This document shows positions 52,688 through 61,433 of a stretch of 64,000 nucleotides of DNA, piece by piece; positions within the stretch are counted from its first letter, which is position 1, and each line of letters starts with the position of its first letter. The notes beneath the pieces were generated by a model that worked only from the letters and a program-made list of their open reading frames with translations, made no database searches and had not been told where the DNA came from. This DNA is from G963664585 sp963664585 (GTDB lineage Bacteria; Bacillota; Clostridia; Oscillospirales; Ruminococcaceae): assembly GCA_963664585.2 (NCBI GenBank), contig CAXXEO010000014.1:62001-126000 (forward strand), in the 5' to 3' direction. A program made the position numbers and the translations under genes.

Positions 52688-54253
52688 GTGATTAAAGCGC
52701 TTCCACGAGTTTTATCTCATGAAGTAGGTATCGATGCTAAAGCATTGTTGGCATTATTCAATGAATTAGATAGTCCTGAATTAGGGCTCCACTCTCTGAT
52801 GGTGGTACGTCATAACAAAGTAGTTGCTGAAGGCTGGTGGAATCCCTATCAGCCGGAAAAGCCACATGTTTTATTTTCTATGAGTAAAACATTTACGGGG
52901 CTAGCGGTTGGATTTGCGGTTCAGGATGGCTTTTTAAAAATGGACGATAAGGTGGTTTCTTTCTTTGCAGACATGTTGCCGGCCAAAACATGCGAGTACA
53001 TGGAAAAGATGACCATCCGAAATCTGTTGACCATGAGTACGGGTTTTGCCGTAGATCCGCATGATTTTAACTGGCCCAGAGAAGATGATGTGCAGGGAAC
53101 CGGGCCTCACTGCTTTCACAATTTTGAGGTGAAGAACGAAATAAACTGGGTACGCAATTTCTTTGAACATTATGTTGCCTATGAGCCGGGAACAGAATTT
53201 GTTTATTGTACCCACGCCTCCTATATGCTGGCTGTTATTGTTCAAAGGGCTGTGGGAAAAACCGCCTTTCTGTATCTTCAGGAAAAGCTTTTCGCCCCAT
53301 TAGGCATTGAGAATGCCAGTTGGGAAACCTGCCCTCAGGGTTATAATGTAGGGGGCTGGGGCATTATGCTGAAAACAGAAGATATGGCAAAAGTAGGTAT
53401 CTTTCTGCTAAATCAGGGCAAATGGGAGGATAAACAGCTTTTAGATTCCAAGTGGGTAAAAGAAGCAACCTCCTGCCAGATTGAAATCCATTCTCCTCTC
53501 GAGTCAGACATAGAAGGCTATGGCTATCAAATATGGATTTATAACAAAGAAGATGCATATGCTGCCCGGGGAGCATGTGGACAGTTTTGTGTTGTGCTGC
53601 CGCAGCGGGATGCTGTTATTACACTGTTTTCAGGCACTAATTCCAAGGAGAGAGAGCAGATATGTGACGCGATATGGGATATCCTTGTACCCGCTATGAA
53701 AGACACTGCCGAAGAAGACAAAGTGGCGCAGAAAAAGCTGGAACAAAAACTGACTTCTCTTCGGATTCCTACACCTTCAGGAAAGCCATCTTCTAAATCC
53801 GATATTGCACAAGAATATTCCGGAATTCATTACGAACTTGCAAAAAACCACCTAGGGCTTACCAGTATTCAATTCAATTTCGGTGAGGAAGACCAACTTA
53901 CTCTTGGGGTCAATGGAATGAAATTCACCACTGGAATCGGTTACAATCAATGGGTCGGCGGCAAAACCTGCATAAAAACCAAAGATACGGATACCGATGT
54001 GTCCATCATATTTGAATCCATTTCTTGTGCTGGCGCATGGGATGGTGAAGTTTATCATCTGCAACTATGTTTTGATGAGACTTCGTACATCAATACTCTG
54101 GAAATTCATTTTGATGAAAAGGGTATTATGATTGACCACAGCAGAAATTGCAGTTTTATGCAAAGCACGACGACAAGGCTGATGGGGAGATATAATAACA
54201 CTTATCTGACAGCTTACACGATGAGACAAGATGGACATGATGAGATGTTTTAA
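52688..54253 (+). CDS. Serine hydrolase of the beta-lactamase/S12 family, C-terminus from an adjoining repeat
   Basis: A 521-residue cytosolic (no signal seen) serine hydrolase of the class C beta-lactamase/esterase/peptidase superfamily. The nucleophile tetrad is SMSK (Ser64, Lys67), a YCTHAS segment occupies the Tyr motif position and RGACGQF stands in the third motif. The start is GTG at 52688. The final 15 residues (LTAYTMRQDGHDEMF) are encoded by the 334-bp repeat that begins at 54206, so the native C-terminus was lost. It follows the DUF3798 ABC genes by 26 bases, so it may hydrolyse an imported amide or ester. Confidence 0.87.
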   Translation: MIKALPRVLSHEVGIDAKALLALFNELDSPELGLHSLMVVRHNKVVAEGWWNPYQPEKPHVLFSMSKTFTGLAVGFAVQDGFLKMDDKVVSFFADMLPAKTCEYMEKMTIRNLLTMSTGFAVDPHDFNWPREDDVQGTGPHCFHNFEVKNEINWVRNFFEHYVAYEPGTEFVYCTHASYMLAVIVQRAVGKTAFLYLQEKLFAPLGIENASWETCPQGYNVGGWGIMLKTEDMAKVGIFLLNQGKWEDKQLLDSKWVKEATSCQIEIHSPLESDIEGYGYQIWIYNKEDAYAARGACGQFCVVLPQRDAVITLFSGTNSKEREQICDAIWDILVPAMKDTAEEDKVAQKKLEQKLTSLRIPTPSGKPSSKSDIAQEYSGIHYELAKNHLGLTSIQFNFGEEDQLTLGVNGMKFTTGIGYNQWVGGKTCIKTKDTDTDVSIIFESISCAGAWDGEVYHLQLCFDETSYINTLEIHFDEKGIMIDHSRNCSFMQSTTTRLMGRYNNTYLTAYTMRQDGHDEMF

Positions 54254-54539
54254 AGACCGATTTTGAAAAAACGGCTGAAATAAGTGACATAATGAGATAG
54301 CATGGATACAGTGGACAATCTTCCTGATTCTCATAACCCGATGTTCGTAGGTTCAAATCCTGCCTGCGCAAACAACGAAAACCCTGTAGCCAAGCGGTTT
54401 ACAGGGTTTTTCTCTATTAAATGCTAAAACATCATTTGACAGCTTATCGTGAAAAGCGCGATTCTGACAGTTTAAGCTGTCTTTTTGTTTTTGAAAAGAA
54501 AAGTTCTGATTGAAGTTTGGACAGCATTGACAGCTTATC
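54206..54539 (+). repeat. 334-bp direct repeat, copy 2
   Basis: Same orientation, same length and same order of parts as 10781-11114: GACAGCTTACACGATGAGAC, a second GATGGA-type motif, the tRNA 3' fragment, a hairpin (ACCCTGTAG...TACAGGGTTTTT), GACAGCTTATCGTGAAAAG and GACAGCTTATC. The first half is fairly conserved and the inter-part spacers differ. The serine hydrolase gene reads into its first 48 bases. Confidence 0.72.
54330..54372 (+). pseudogene. 3' fragment of an initiator tRNA (fMet), diverged
   Basis: CTCATAACCCGATGTTCG, GTAGGTTCAAATCCTGC and the degraded acceptor strand CTGCGCAA follow the tRNA-fMet 3' half as in copy 1, with several substitutions (T-loop TTCAAAT is closer to consensus). 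The 5' half is absent. Confidence 0.65.
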
Positions 54540-54582
54540 TTTTTTAGTTATTTTGGCTATTGTAAATCATTTCTCCGACAAA

Positions 54583-54688
54583 TATAGTTGATTAACTTGA
54601 AAACAAGCTTGTGATTTCTTCCCCCGCCGAAGGCGGGGGAAGAAAATGACGTTTTATATATAGCCAGTTTTTAAGTGAATTGGCTATA
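54583..54688 (-). repeat. Palindromic MITE copy (reverse orientation)
   Basis: Full copy from TATAGTTGATTAACTTG to GAATTGGCTATA with core CCCCCGCCGAAGGCGGGGG. It lies between the second 334-bp repeat and the APC permease gene; no gene is present in 54254-54885. Confidence 0.9.
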
Positions 54689-54885
54689 TGCCTCAGTACT
54701 GGCTGTTTTCACTGACCTTCAATTTAAAAGGAGCGGATTTTGTCTCTATATTATTGAAAAGCTTTAGTACTTTTACATGAGATGAAGGCACAAAAGCGCG
54801 CTCCCTGCCGTGGCATAAAGCTGCGGCATGGAGCATTTCGCATGAATTGTTCCGGCGTATTTTTTTGGCAGGCGCCAGAGTGTTT

Positions 54886-56223
54886 TTACTGGATCTCCCA
54901 GCTCTTTGTGACGTGGACACTTCCTGTTTTCTGTCTGAATGCGCACCATGCATAAAAAGCAACCAGCGCCACCAGTGAGCCGATCATCATGGCCGCGTTC
55001 GCCGTCTTGAGTGAACGCCAGATCAAGAAAACCCTGATGGCCATGCAAGCCCAGCAGGAAAGCTGGAAGCCCCACATGGGAATCTTCCACGAGCGGTTGT
55101 CCCAGGCGCCGTCCATAGTTTTGGGATAGCGCATGATCCCGATACAAAGAAGAATATTGGTGATTGACGAGACAAATGTCGTATTGGAAAGGATGGTTGC
55201 GATGCTTAAGTTGCTGGCCATGGGGATGATGCTGATAATGTACATGATCAGAATATATTTCCAGGCGACCCCGTATTTATTCTGCGTACCCAGTTTTTCG
55301 GGCAGCCAGCCATCCTTTGTCACCTGAATCAGTGGGCGCTCAAATATGCTGAAAGACGAGTTCAGAGTGGTAGCGAGCGCCATCACGGGGCCCGCAAAGA
55401 TAAAGATCATCGTAATGGCGGGGGAGAACAATACCTTCGCCACAGCGACCAGCGTTTTGTTTGCGGTTGCCGCCACCGGCAAAACGTTGCTCATCGCAAA
55501 GCCCACTGAGCAATAGATGACGATCAGGATCAGCGGAATGATCGCAAGCGCCAATGGCAAATCCTTTTTGGGACTTTTACATTGACCGCTGAATGACGTG
55601 ATCAGTGTATAGCCCTGTGTTGAGCCCATCAGCACCATGACGGCCTGATAGAAGCCGTCTGAGCCGTGAGAGAAATATCCGGGCTGCGAGATGTTCAGCG
55701 AGTCGGGCAGCCCGTTTGCCACGCCGTAAATGCCGAGAATCAGCAAGCCGCCAATCAGAATCACCGAAAGCAGGTTTTGGATTTTCGCCATAAAGGATGT
55801 GCCAAACAGGTTGACAAGCATAAACAGCGTTATGGTGATGTATCCCCACATTTTTTGTGATACGCTGGGGAAAACGATGGTCAGATAAGCGCCTGCCGCC
55901 AACGCGAAGTTTGAAAATACCAGAACGGACAGGACCTGGGAAACTCCGTAGAACCCGCCCCACAGATCCCCCATGGTCGTCGCCATGAACGAATAGTTAC
56001 CACCCTTGATTCTTGCGGCTGTCGTCATAAGGATCAAGGGCAGATTGGCCAGGAAGCCAAGCAGAATCGCCACTGCATAAGCAATCCAGGTAGCGCGGCC
56101 CGTGTAACCAACGGCGATGCCCACGTAGGAAACGATACCGGCGCCAATGACAGCGCCTGTGCCCATGAAAACAAGAGTCGCTAAACCGAATCCCTGAGTG
56201 GTGCTCTTTTGAATCGTACTCAT
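54886..56223 (-). CDS. APC-superfamily amino acid permease
   Basis: A 445-residue membrane protein with about twelve helices. FMGTGAVIGAGIVSYVGIAV carries the GAxIGaG signature in helix 1, and the later VTKDGWLPEKLGTQNKYGVA loop is common in amino acid permeases. The start at 56223 has AAGGAG eight bases upstream; a TTG at 56229 is in frame but less likely. It is the last gene of a three-gene - strand group with an enolase-superfamily enzyme and a GntR regulator, so its substrate may be linked to an acidic sugar or an amino acid derivative. Confidence 0.87.
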   Translation of the reverse strand: MSTIQKSTTQGFGLATLVFMGTGAVIGAGIVSYVGIAVGYTGRATWIAYAVAILLGFLANLPLILMTTAARIKGGNYSFMATTMGDLWGGFYGVSQVLSVLVFSNFALAAGAYLTIVFPSVSQKMWGYITITLFMLVNLFGTSFMAKIQNLLSVILIGGLLILGIYGVANGLPDSLNISQPGYFSHGSDGFYQAVMVLMGSTQGYTLITSFSGQCKSPKKDLPLALAIIPLILIVIYCSVGFAMSNVLPVAATANKTLVAVAKVLFSPAITMIFIFAGPVMALATTLNSSFSIFERPLIQVTKDGWLPEKLGTQNKYGVAWKYILIMYIISIIPMASNLSIATILSNTTFVSSITNILLCIGIMRYPKTMDGAWDNRSWKIPMWGFQLSCWACMAIRVFLIWRSLKTANAAMMIGSLVALVAFYAWCAFRQKTGSVHVTKSWEIQ

Positions 56224-56259
56224 GGTCAAATCTCCTTATTTAAATTATGGTTCCGTCGG

Positions 56260-57441
56260 TTATTTTACGGTTACAATCTCGGCTTCAGCCAGCGCTTTGT
56301 CGGTCAGTTCATTGCCGATTCCCGGCAGCTCCGGAATGCCAAAGTATCCGTCTACGGGCTGATAATCGTACACACAGAGATCCCGAATATCTTTAAGGGT
56401 ATTCACGGTATGATGCTCGTGGATGATAAAGTTAGGAATCGCCGCTTCAACATGCAGGGAAACCGCCACGCTAATCGGCGAATTGCAGGTATGCGTCTGT
56501 ACGCTTACGCCATAAATTTCCGCCAGATCGGCAATCTTTCTGCACTCGGTAACGCCGCCGCAATTGCCGATATCGGGCTGAATCACCGAAACGCTGCCGT
56601 TTTCCATCAGAGGCAGATAAGCCCATCTGGTATAATTGCGCTCTCCTGTTGCCACAGGGATGTTTGTCCTCTCCGCAACCTTTTTGTGCTCCAGAGGGCT
56701 GATGGGATTGCAGGGCTCCTCCAGGAACATGATGTCATATTTTTTGGCGGCATTGGCAAATTGGATGGCGGTTTCGGCAGAGGTGGTGCAGTGATTTTCC
56801 ATGATGATATCCACGTCGGGCCCGACAGTTTCTCTGGCGACCTCGACCCGCGACAAAAATTCCCTGAGCCAGGGTTTCGGTATGTAGTTTTTCATCTCAT
56901 TCTTGTCGAGAGGACTGCTGTCCAGATGTTTGCCCATAAAGTCAATTTTGACCGCCGTATAGCCCTCGTCCACCGCCGACTGACAGGCGGCTCTCAGAAA
57001 TTCAAGGTCGCCCGGGGCACTCATGAATTCCCTGTACTTCCAACCGTTTTGCAACTGGCTTGCATATGCGCGCAGTTTGCTGCGGTGTTTACCACCCAAC
57101 AGAACATAAAGCGGGACGCCGAAATACTTCGCCTTGATATCCCACAACGCGGTATCAATGGCGCTGATCGCGGCCATAATGACGCCGCCGTTGCCCTGCG
57201 CCCAAAAGGTTGAAACAAGCTTAGAATAGATAACGTCGATATCAAGAGGATTTGCACCGATGATCATCCGGCTCATTATCTTCATAATTTCGAACGAACC
57301 GAGTGAAAAATCCATGATGGATACGCCCGCTTCGCCATAGCCGTAAATACCTTCATCCGTGTTAATACGGCATAAAACGGGCGTTTGCGCGCTGAAGTCC
57401 AGCCTTTTGAGCTTCATGACGTCGATCGATGTGATTTTCAT
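56260..57441 (-). CDS. Enolase-superfamily enzyme (mandelate racemase/sugar-acid dehydratase-like)
   Basis: A 393-residue MR/MLE-family enzyme. The catalytic Lys is in YTAVKIDF; metal ligands appear in IIMENH (Glu), MFLEEP (Glu) and ATGERNYTRW (Glu); and the dyad Asp/His lie in IQPDIGNCGGVTECR and VQTHTCNSPIS. The layout resembles galactonate/mannonate-type dehydratases. The ATG at 57441 is taken because upstream in-frame codons lack the family's start sequence. It lies 36 bases before the permease on the - strand. The exact sugar acid cannot be read from the sequence. Confidence 0.85.
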   Translation of the reverse strand: MKITSIDVMKLKRLDFSAQTPVLCRINTDEGIYGYGEAGVSIMDFSLGSFEIMKIMSRMIIGANPLDIDVIYSKLVSTFWAQGNGGVIMAAISAIDTALWDIKAKYFGVPLYVLLGGKHRSKLRAYASQLQNGWKYREFMSAPGDLEFLRAACQSAVDEGYTAVKIDFMGKHLDSSPLDKNEMKNYIPKPWLREFLSRVEVARETVGPDVDIIMENHCTTSAETAIQFANAAKKYDIMFLEEPCNPISPLEHKKVAERTNIPVATGERNYTRWAYLPLMENGSVSVIQPDIGNCGGVTECRKIADLAEIYGVSVQTHTCNSPISVAVSLHVEAAIPNFIIHEHHTVNTLKDIRDLCVYDYQPVDGYFGIPELPGIGNELTDKALAEAEIVTVK

Positions 57442-57518
57442 GAACCTACCCCATTTCAATATATTGATAAACCCTTACAGGCATTATCCACATCAATCAA
57501 CGCGATACCCAGCGCGCC

Positions 57519-58208
57519 TCAGTGGTCGGTGTGAATCGGGTATTTATATTCGTATATTCTGCGACAGGCTTCTTTGTCTTTATTTTTGATGGCGTTGACA
57601 ATGTCCCTGTGAACATCGGGTTTGATTCCCGTCAGGATCATATCATTGAAGAAGTTTTCATTTCGTGACAGCACATACTGATAAACGATATCTGACAGCA
57701 TCTGAAAAACCAATAAAAAATACTGGTTGTGTGTAGCCTGGCATATCAAATAATGCAGTTGGAAGTCCAGTTGGGAATGCCTGACGATATCTCTATTTTG
57801 ATAAGAGATATCCATCAAATCCAAAATTTCATCTATTTTTTTCATGTCTTCTTCGGTGGCGTGCCCCATAGCCGCAGTCGCGTAGGTAAGCTCCATCTGT
57901 AGGCGGTATTCCGTGATTTCCTCTTTGTTATGCTCATCCAGAATAAAGTCGGTGACTTGATTGATATAATCTGAAATGTTGAACACCTTGACATAAGTTC
58001 CGTTGCCCGCCTTGGTTTCCGCCATGCCCAGAAAACACAACTGCTGAAGGGCGGTCTTCACAGACGGCCTGCTGACGCCCAGCGTCTCCACCAGTTCGTT
58101 TTCGGAGGGGAGCTTGCTGCCCTCCGGGTATGTGCCGTTGATGATTTCTTTACGCAAAATATCGAAGACCTGCTGCGGCACACTGCTTTTTACAATTTTT
58201 TTTAACAT
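57519..58208 (-). CDS. GntR-family (FadR-type) transcriptional regulator
   Basis: A 229-residue repressor. The N-terminal winged helix reads QQVFDILRKEIINGTYPEGS and ELVETLGVSRPSVKTALQQL; the C-terminal FCD domain (about 100-225) has LDFQLHYLICQATHNQYFLL with its His ligands. GAGGAG lies six bases upstream of the start at 58208, which is preferred over an in-frame start at 58250. It is the promoter-proximal gene of the - strand group and probably represses it in response to the substrate. Confidence 0.92.
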   Translation of the reverse strand: MLKKIVKSSVPQQVFDILRKEIINGTYPEGSKLPSENELVETLGVSRPSVKTALQQLCFLGMAETKAGNGTYVKVFNISDYINQVTDFILDEHNKEEITEYRLQMELTYATAAMGHATEEDMKKIDEILDLMDISYQNRDIVRHSQLDFQLHYLICQATHNQYFLLVFQMLSDIVYQYVLSRNENFFNDMILTGIKPDVHRDIVNAIKNKDKEACRRIYEYKYPIHTDH

Positions 58209-58402
58209 ATCTTGCTCCTCTACAAATGTTACAATTTTTGATTCGAACAATCTGTTTTATATTGTAACAAAGCCATGCACACGTTGCAAGATATTTAGTT
58301 GTCACTTGTCTTACAAGTAAAGCTATAACATGGTAAACATCGTGTGTCAATGGATTATTCGCAATTTCAGAACTACACACAATTGTTGATTCTCCGCTTT
58401 AA

Positions 58403-58456
58403 GCAAGCTGTCCGTAAAGAGTTTTTACTTGTAAAAAGTCTTTACGGACAGCTTGC
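58403..58456. repeat. 54-bp near-perfect palindrome
   Basis: GCAAGCTGTCCGTAAAGA pairs with its complement at both ends (18 bp), followed by a single mismatch and a 7-bp inner stem TTTTTAC/GTAAAAA with only two loop bases. It sits between the divergent GntR-type and BlaI-like genes and could act as a two-way terminator or a recombination/regulatory site. Confidence 0.75.
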
Positions 58457-58533
58457 CTAAATTAGGTGAGACTACTTTGGCGGCAGTTTTTCATGTTGGC
58501 TGCACCCTGCTGATTCCCGATTGCTTTAGAGTA

Positions 58534-58587
58534 TTGACAGTCTTTGTCTAGTGTGATAGACTCACAATATAGTCTATTGCAATAGAC
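58534..58587 (+). promoter_or_regulatory. Promoter and twin operators of the second blaI-like gene
   Basis: TTGACA (58534-58539) and TAGACT (58557-58562), 17-base spacer. Dyad 1, GTCTA-N6-TAGAC (58546-58561), spans the -10 region, and dyad 2, GTCTATTGCAATAGAC (58572-58587), is a perfect 16-bp palindrome just before the ribosome site. The two centres are 26 bases apart, as expected for a pair of BlaI-type dimer sites. Confidence 0.75.
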
Positions 58588-58598
58588 AGGGGGGCATT

Positions 58599-58964
58599 AT
58601 GGATATGGACTTAAAATTGTATGATGCGGAGTTTCGCTTTGCCTGCATCGTTTGGGAAAATGAGCCGATTCAGTCAGGTGAGCTTACACGGCTTTGTGAG
58701 CGCGAGCTTGGTTGGAAGCGCACCACCACCTATACCGTGTTGAAGAAGCTCTGCATCCGTGAAATTCTTCATAACGAAGGCTCCATCGTCACCGCGCTCG
58801 TGAAGCGGGAGCAAGTCCAGCAATACGAGAGCCACGCTGTGATGCAAAAGAGCTTCGGCGGTTCGCTGCCGAAGTTTATCGCGGCTTTCCTCGCGGGCGA
58901 AAAGCTCACTGAAAAGGAAGCTGAGGAAATTAAAAGCCTGATCGACCAGTATAAGGGGGTGTAA
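58599..58964 (+). CDS. BlaI/MecI-type winged-helix repressor
   Basis: A 121-residue repressor. DAEFRFACIVWENEP, the WKRTTTYTVLKKLCIREIL recognition/wing region and the GEKLTEKEAEEIKSLIDQYK dimerisation helix are all in place. The ATG at 58599 is 8 bases after a GGGG run, and the two dyads upstream are its probable operators. The stop is two bases before the M56 gene. It is related to the repressor at 20972 but clearly different in sequence. Confidence 0.92.
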   Translation: MDMDLKLYDAEFRFACIVWENEPIQSGELTRLCERELGWKRTTTYTVLKKLCIREILHNEGSIVTALVKREQVQQYESHAVMQKSFGGSLPKFIAAFLAGEKLTEKEAEEIKSLIDQYKGV

Positions 58965-58966
58965 GT

Positions 58967-61201
58967 ATGGAAGCGTTTATCGAGGGCCTGTTTTACCCTG
59001 TGCTCAATATGAGCATTACGGCTTCCGTTGTCATCGCCGCCGTTATGCTTGTGCGGCTGCCACTTAGAAAAGCGTCCGGTGCCGCATCCTATGGACTTTG
59101 GTTTGTGGTACTCTTCCGGCTTCTTTGCCCCGTTTCATTGAAGAGCGCCGTCAGTATTTTCGGACTGCTTGGTTCCAACGCCGCAATGGAGCATATTCCG
59201 GCGGATATCGGCACTATGGCACAGCCGCAGGTGAACATGATTGTTCCGGGTGTCACCAGTGCGATTAACGCTTCGCTTCCTGCCGCGACACCGATGGCAA
59301 GCGCAAATCCCATGCAGATCATCCTGTTCGTGCTGGCAACTATTTGGGCGCTTGGTGTTATCATCCTGCTCACTTACAATGCGGCGTCGTATCAGCTTCT
59401 GAAACGCAGGATCAGTACAGCAACACGCATACGAAACAACATCTTTCAGACCGACCGGATCAGCTCGCCCTTTGTCTGTGGTTTTATCAGGCCGAAAATA
59501 ATTCTGCCCGTTGCTCTTGGATACAGTGAGCGGGATTACATCATCCGTCATGAAGAGACGCATATCAGACGGCGCGACTATTTTGTAAAGCCACTGTGGT
59601 TTCTCGCTGTGTGTATCCACTGGTTTAACCCGCTTGTTTGGCTGTCCTTCTATCTGATGAGCCGTGATATGGAGATGCGCTGCGACGAAGCGGTCATCCG
59701 GGAGATGGGAGAGAATATAAAGGCGGACTATTCCTCTTCGCTCCTCACGCTCTCCGCAACGCATAAATTTCTGCCGGCCAGCCCGCTGGCCTTTAGGGAG
59801 ACGGGCATTAAAATGCGTGTGAAGAATGTGCTTCATTATAAACGCCCGGCCTTTTGGGCCATTGCAACTACTGTGGTGGCAGTTATCTTTGCAACTGTAG
59901 TTCTGGCGGTAAATCCTAATGAAGCGAAAACCGAGCAAAGCCTTGCCGGGCAATTTTTACAATATAAAACCGATTATGTAGGTAACAACTCCAAGGTTGG
60001 CGGAATTATATCGCTTTTGGAATTTCCTGAAAACGTCAGCTATGATTCTTTTGAATTGAAAACGAACGCGGAGCCGTATGCGGTTACAATAAAACTCAGT
60101 GTCGGCCCCACGCTTAAAGAATATTATACAGATACTTCGAGGCAACAGAAATTTGAGTACGACGCGGCGGTTATGCTTTCACTGATTGGCAATGCTGGAA
60201 CAATCAATTTCAAGCTGTCCAACGGCAGTGACGATAGCAGCCCACTTGTACTTGTTTACACAAGAGACTGGGCCGATCAGCAATATGGACAGGACGTGCG
60301 CTTGTTTGCCGGAAGTAAGGAAGAGTTTGGAAAGCTTCTCTATGCGCAGGCAACAATACAACCGGTACAGAGCAACATACCGGCGGTCGGCGCTTCGGCA
60401 AGTTTAGACCACACCGATCTTGACGCCTGCGTAAAAAGCGCGATTTTGAGTGAGAACGCCAATCAGTACCACAAAAGCAATTTTGCGGCGGAATCCCATG
60501 TAACTTTGAAGACTGTAGAAAATGGGAATATGACCACCGTTTACACAATGGCACTCTATCAGGAGTATGAATATTCCGGCGGCGGATTTTCTAATACCGG
60601 CGGCAGCCATATGCCGGTGTCTATAACTTTTGAAAAGAACACGGCCGGGCAGTATAAGCTTATCGAATTCTGGATGCCGAAGGAAGGAAGCGACTACGCT
60701 TCCTCCATCAAAGAGAAGTTTCCTGCGGACATTTGCGAGGACGCGCTTGACACGCAGAAATATATCATGGCTCAAATACAAGCCTGCTATGAACAGGCGG
60801 TTGCATACGGGAAGGTTGACGCCAACGCGGTTATTCAGAAGCTTTTTGAAACAGTAACCGCGACTCCTGCCCAGGCATCGAATCCGGGGGCTTATATAGA
60901 CGCGCACCCGATCGAGTATAGAGAACTCCTGTACTATGGCAAACACACGCTTCGGTACTGTTTCATCCTTTTCGAGCAGGGCGGACAGACCGATTTGAAC
61001 GGTCACATTATGGCGGCTGCCTGCCGCAGTATTCTCGGAGATGAAAACATTAACATTCTTGCCGATACCGGGCAGAAATGGTACGATACTTTCAAGAGTA
61101 ACGCAGAAAATCTGCGCAATAAAAACGGCGAAGACAATATGAAAAAGCACATGCCAGGGTCCTATTTGCTTTTGCAAATGCTAGAATCGGCAAAAAAATA
61201 A
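58967..61201 (+). CDS. BlaR1-like M56 membrane metalloprotease with DUF4825-like sensor region
   Basis: A 744-residue partner of the preceding repressor. Membrane helices in the first 140 residues precede a zinc site HEETH (195-199) with EMRCDEAVIREMG downstream, then a helix near 300 and about 430 extracellular residues. This region has the DUF4825-type YVGNNSKVGGIISLLEFPEN and YTRDWADQQYG segments, again with no penicillin-binding motif set. The ribosome-binding GGGGGTG abuts the start. The signal it senses is unknown, and no beta-lactamase is adjacent (the serine hydrolase lies more than 6 kb away). Confidence 0.88.
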   Translation: MEAFIEGLFYPVLNMSITASVVIAAVMLVRLPLRKASGAASYGLWFVVLFRLLCPVSLKSAVSIFGLLGSNAAMEHIPADIGTMAQPQVNMIVPGVTSAINASLPAATPMASANPMQIILFVLATIWALGVIILLTYNAASYQLLKRRISTATRIRNNIFQTDRISSPFVCGFIRPKIILPVALGYSERDYIIRHEETHIRRRDYFVKPLWFLAVCIHWFNPLVWLSFYLMSRDMEMRCDEAVIREMGENIKADYSSSLLTLSATHKFLPASPLAFRETGIKMRVKNVLHYKRPAFWAIATTVVAVIFATVVLAVNPNEAKTEQSLAGQFLQYKTDYVGNNSKVGGIISLLEFPENVSYDSFELKTNAEPYAVTIKLSVGPTLKEYYTDTSRQQKFEYDAAVMLSLIGNAGTINFKLSNGSDDSSPLVLVYTRDWADQQYGQDVRLFAGSKEEFGKLLYAQATIQPVQSNIPAVGASASLDHTDLDACVKSAILSENANQYHKSNFAAESHVTLKTVENGNMTTVYTMALYQEYEYSGGGFSNTGGSHMPVSITFEKNTAGQYKLIEFWMPKEGSDYASSIKEKFPADICEDALDTQKYIMAQIQACYEQAVAYGKVDANAVIQKLFETVTATPAQASNPGAYIDAHPIEYRELLYYGKHTLRYCFILFEQGGQTDLNGHIMAAACRSILGDENINILADTGQKWYDTFKSNAENLRNKNGEDNMKKHMPGSYLLLQMLESAKK

Positions 61202-61298
61202 ATCCTTTATAAGCTCGGAGGGTGGCAAAACGGCCCGTCGAATCCTAGTGAGAATTTGGATTGTTTATATACTCTCACAGAGCCACCTTAAACTTGTA

Positions 61299-61340
61299 TC
61301 TTCCCCCGCCTTCGGCGCGGGAAGAAATCACAAGCATGAT
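61299..61340 (+). repeat. Partial palindromic MITE copy
   Basis: Only the core (CCCCCGCCTTCGGCGCGGG) and the first part of the right flank (AAGAAATCACAAGC) are recognisable; both ends are lost or diverged. It lies in the leader of the GyrI-like gene. Confidence 0.65.
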
Positions 61341-61433
61341 ATACAATTTTTAAAAATTAGTTTGCATTTCATTTTAAAGCATTGTATGGTAAAAAAGGAC
61401 CGGTCACAATTTTATGAAAGAGGAAACCATATA

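Noticed and set aside
56209..57213. A 334-codon open frame on the + strand opposite the enolase-superfamily gene
   Set aside because: The - strand frame has clear catalytic motifs, and the + strand frame has no family signal.
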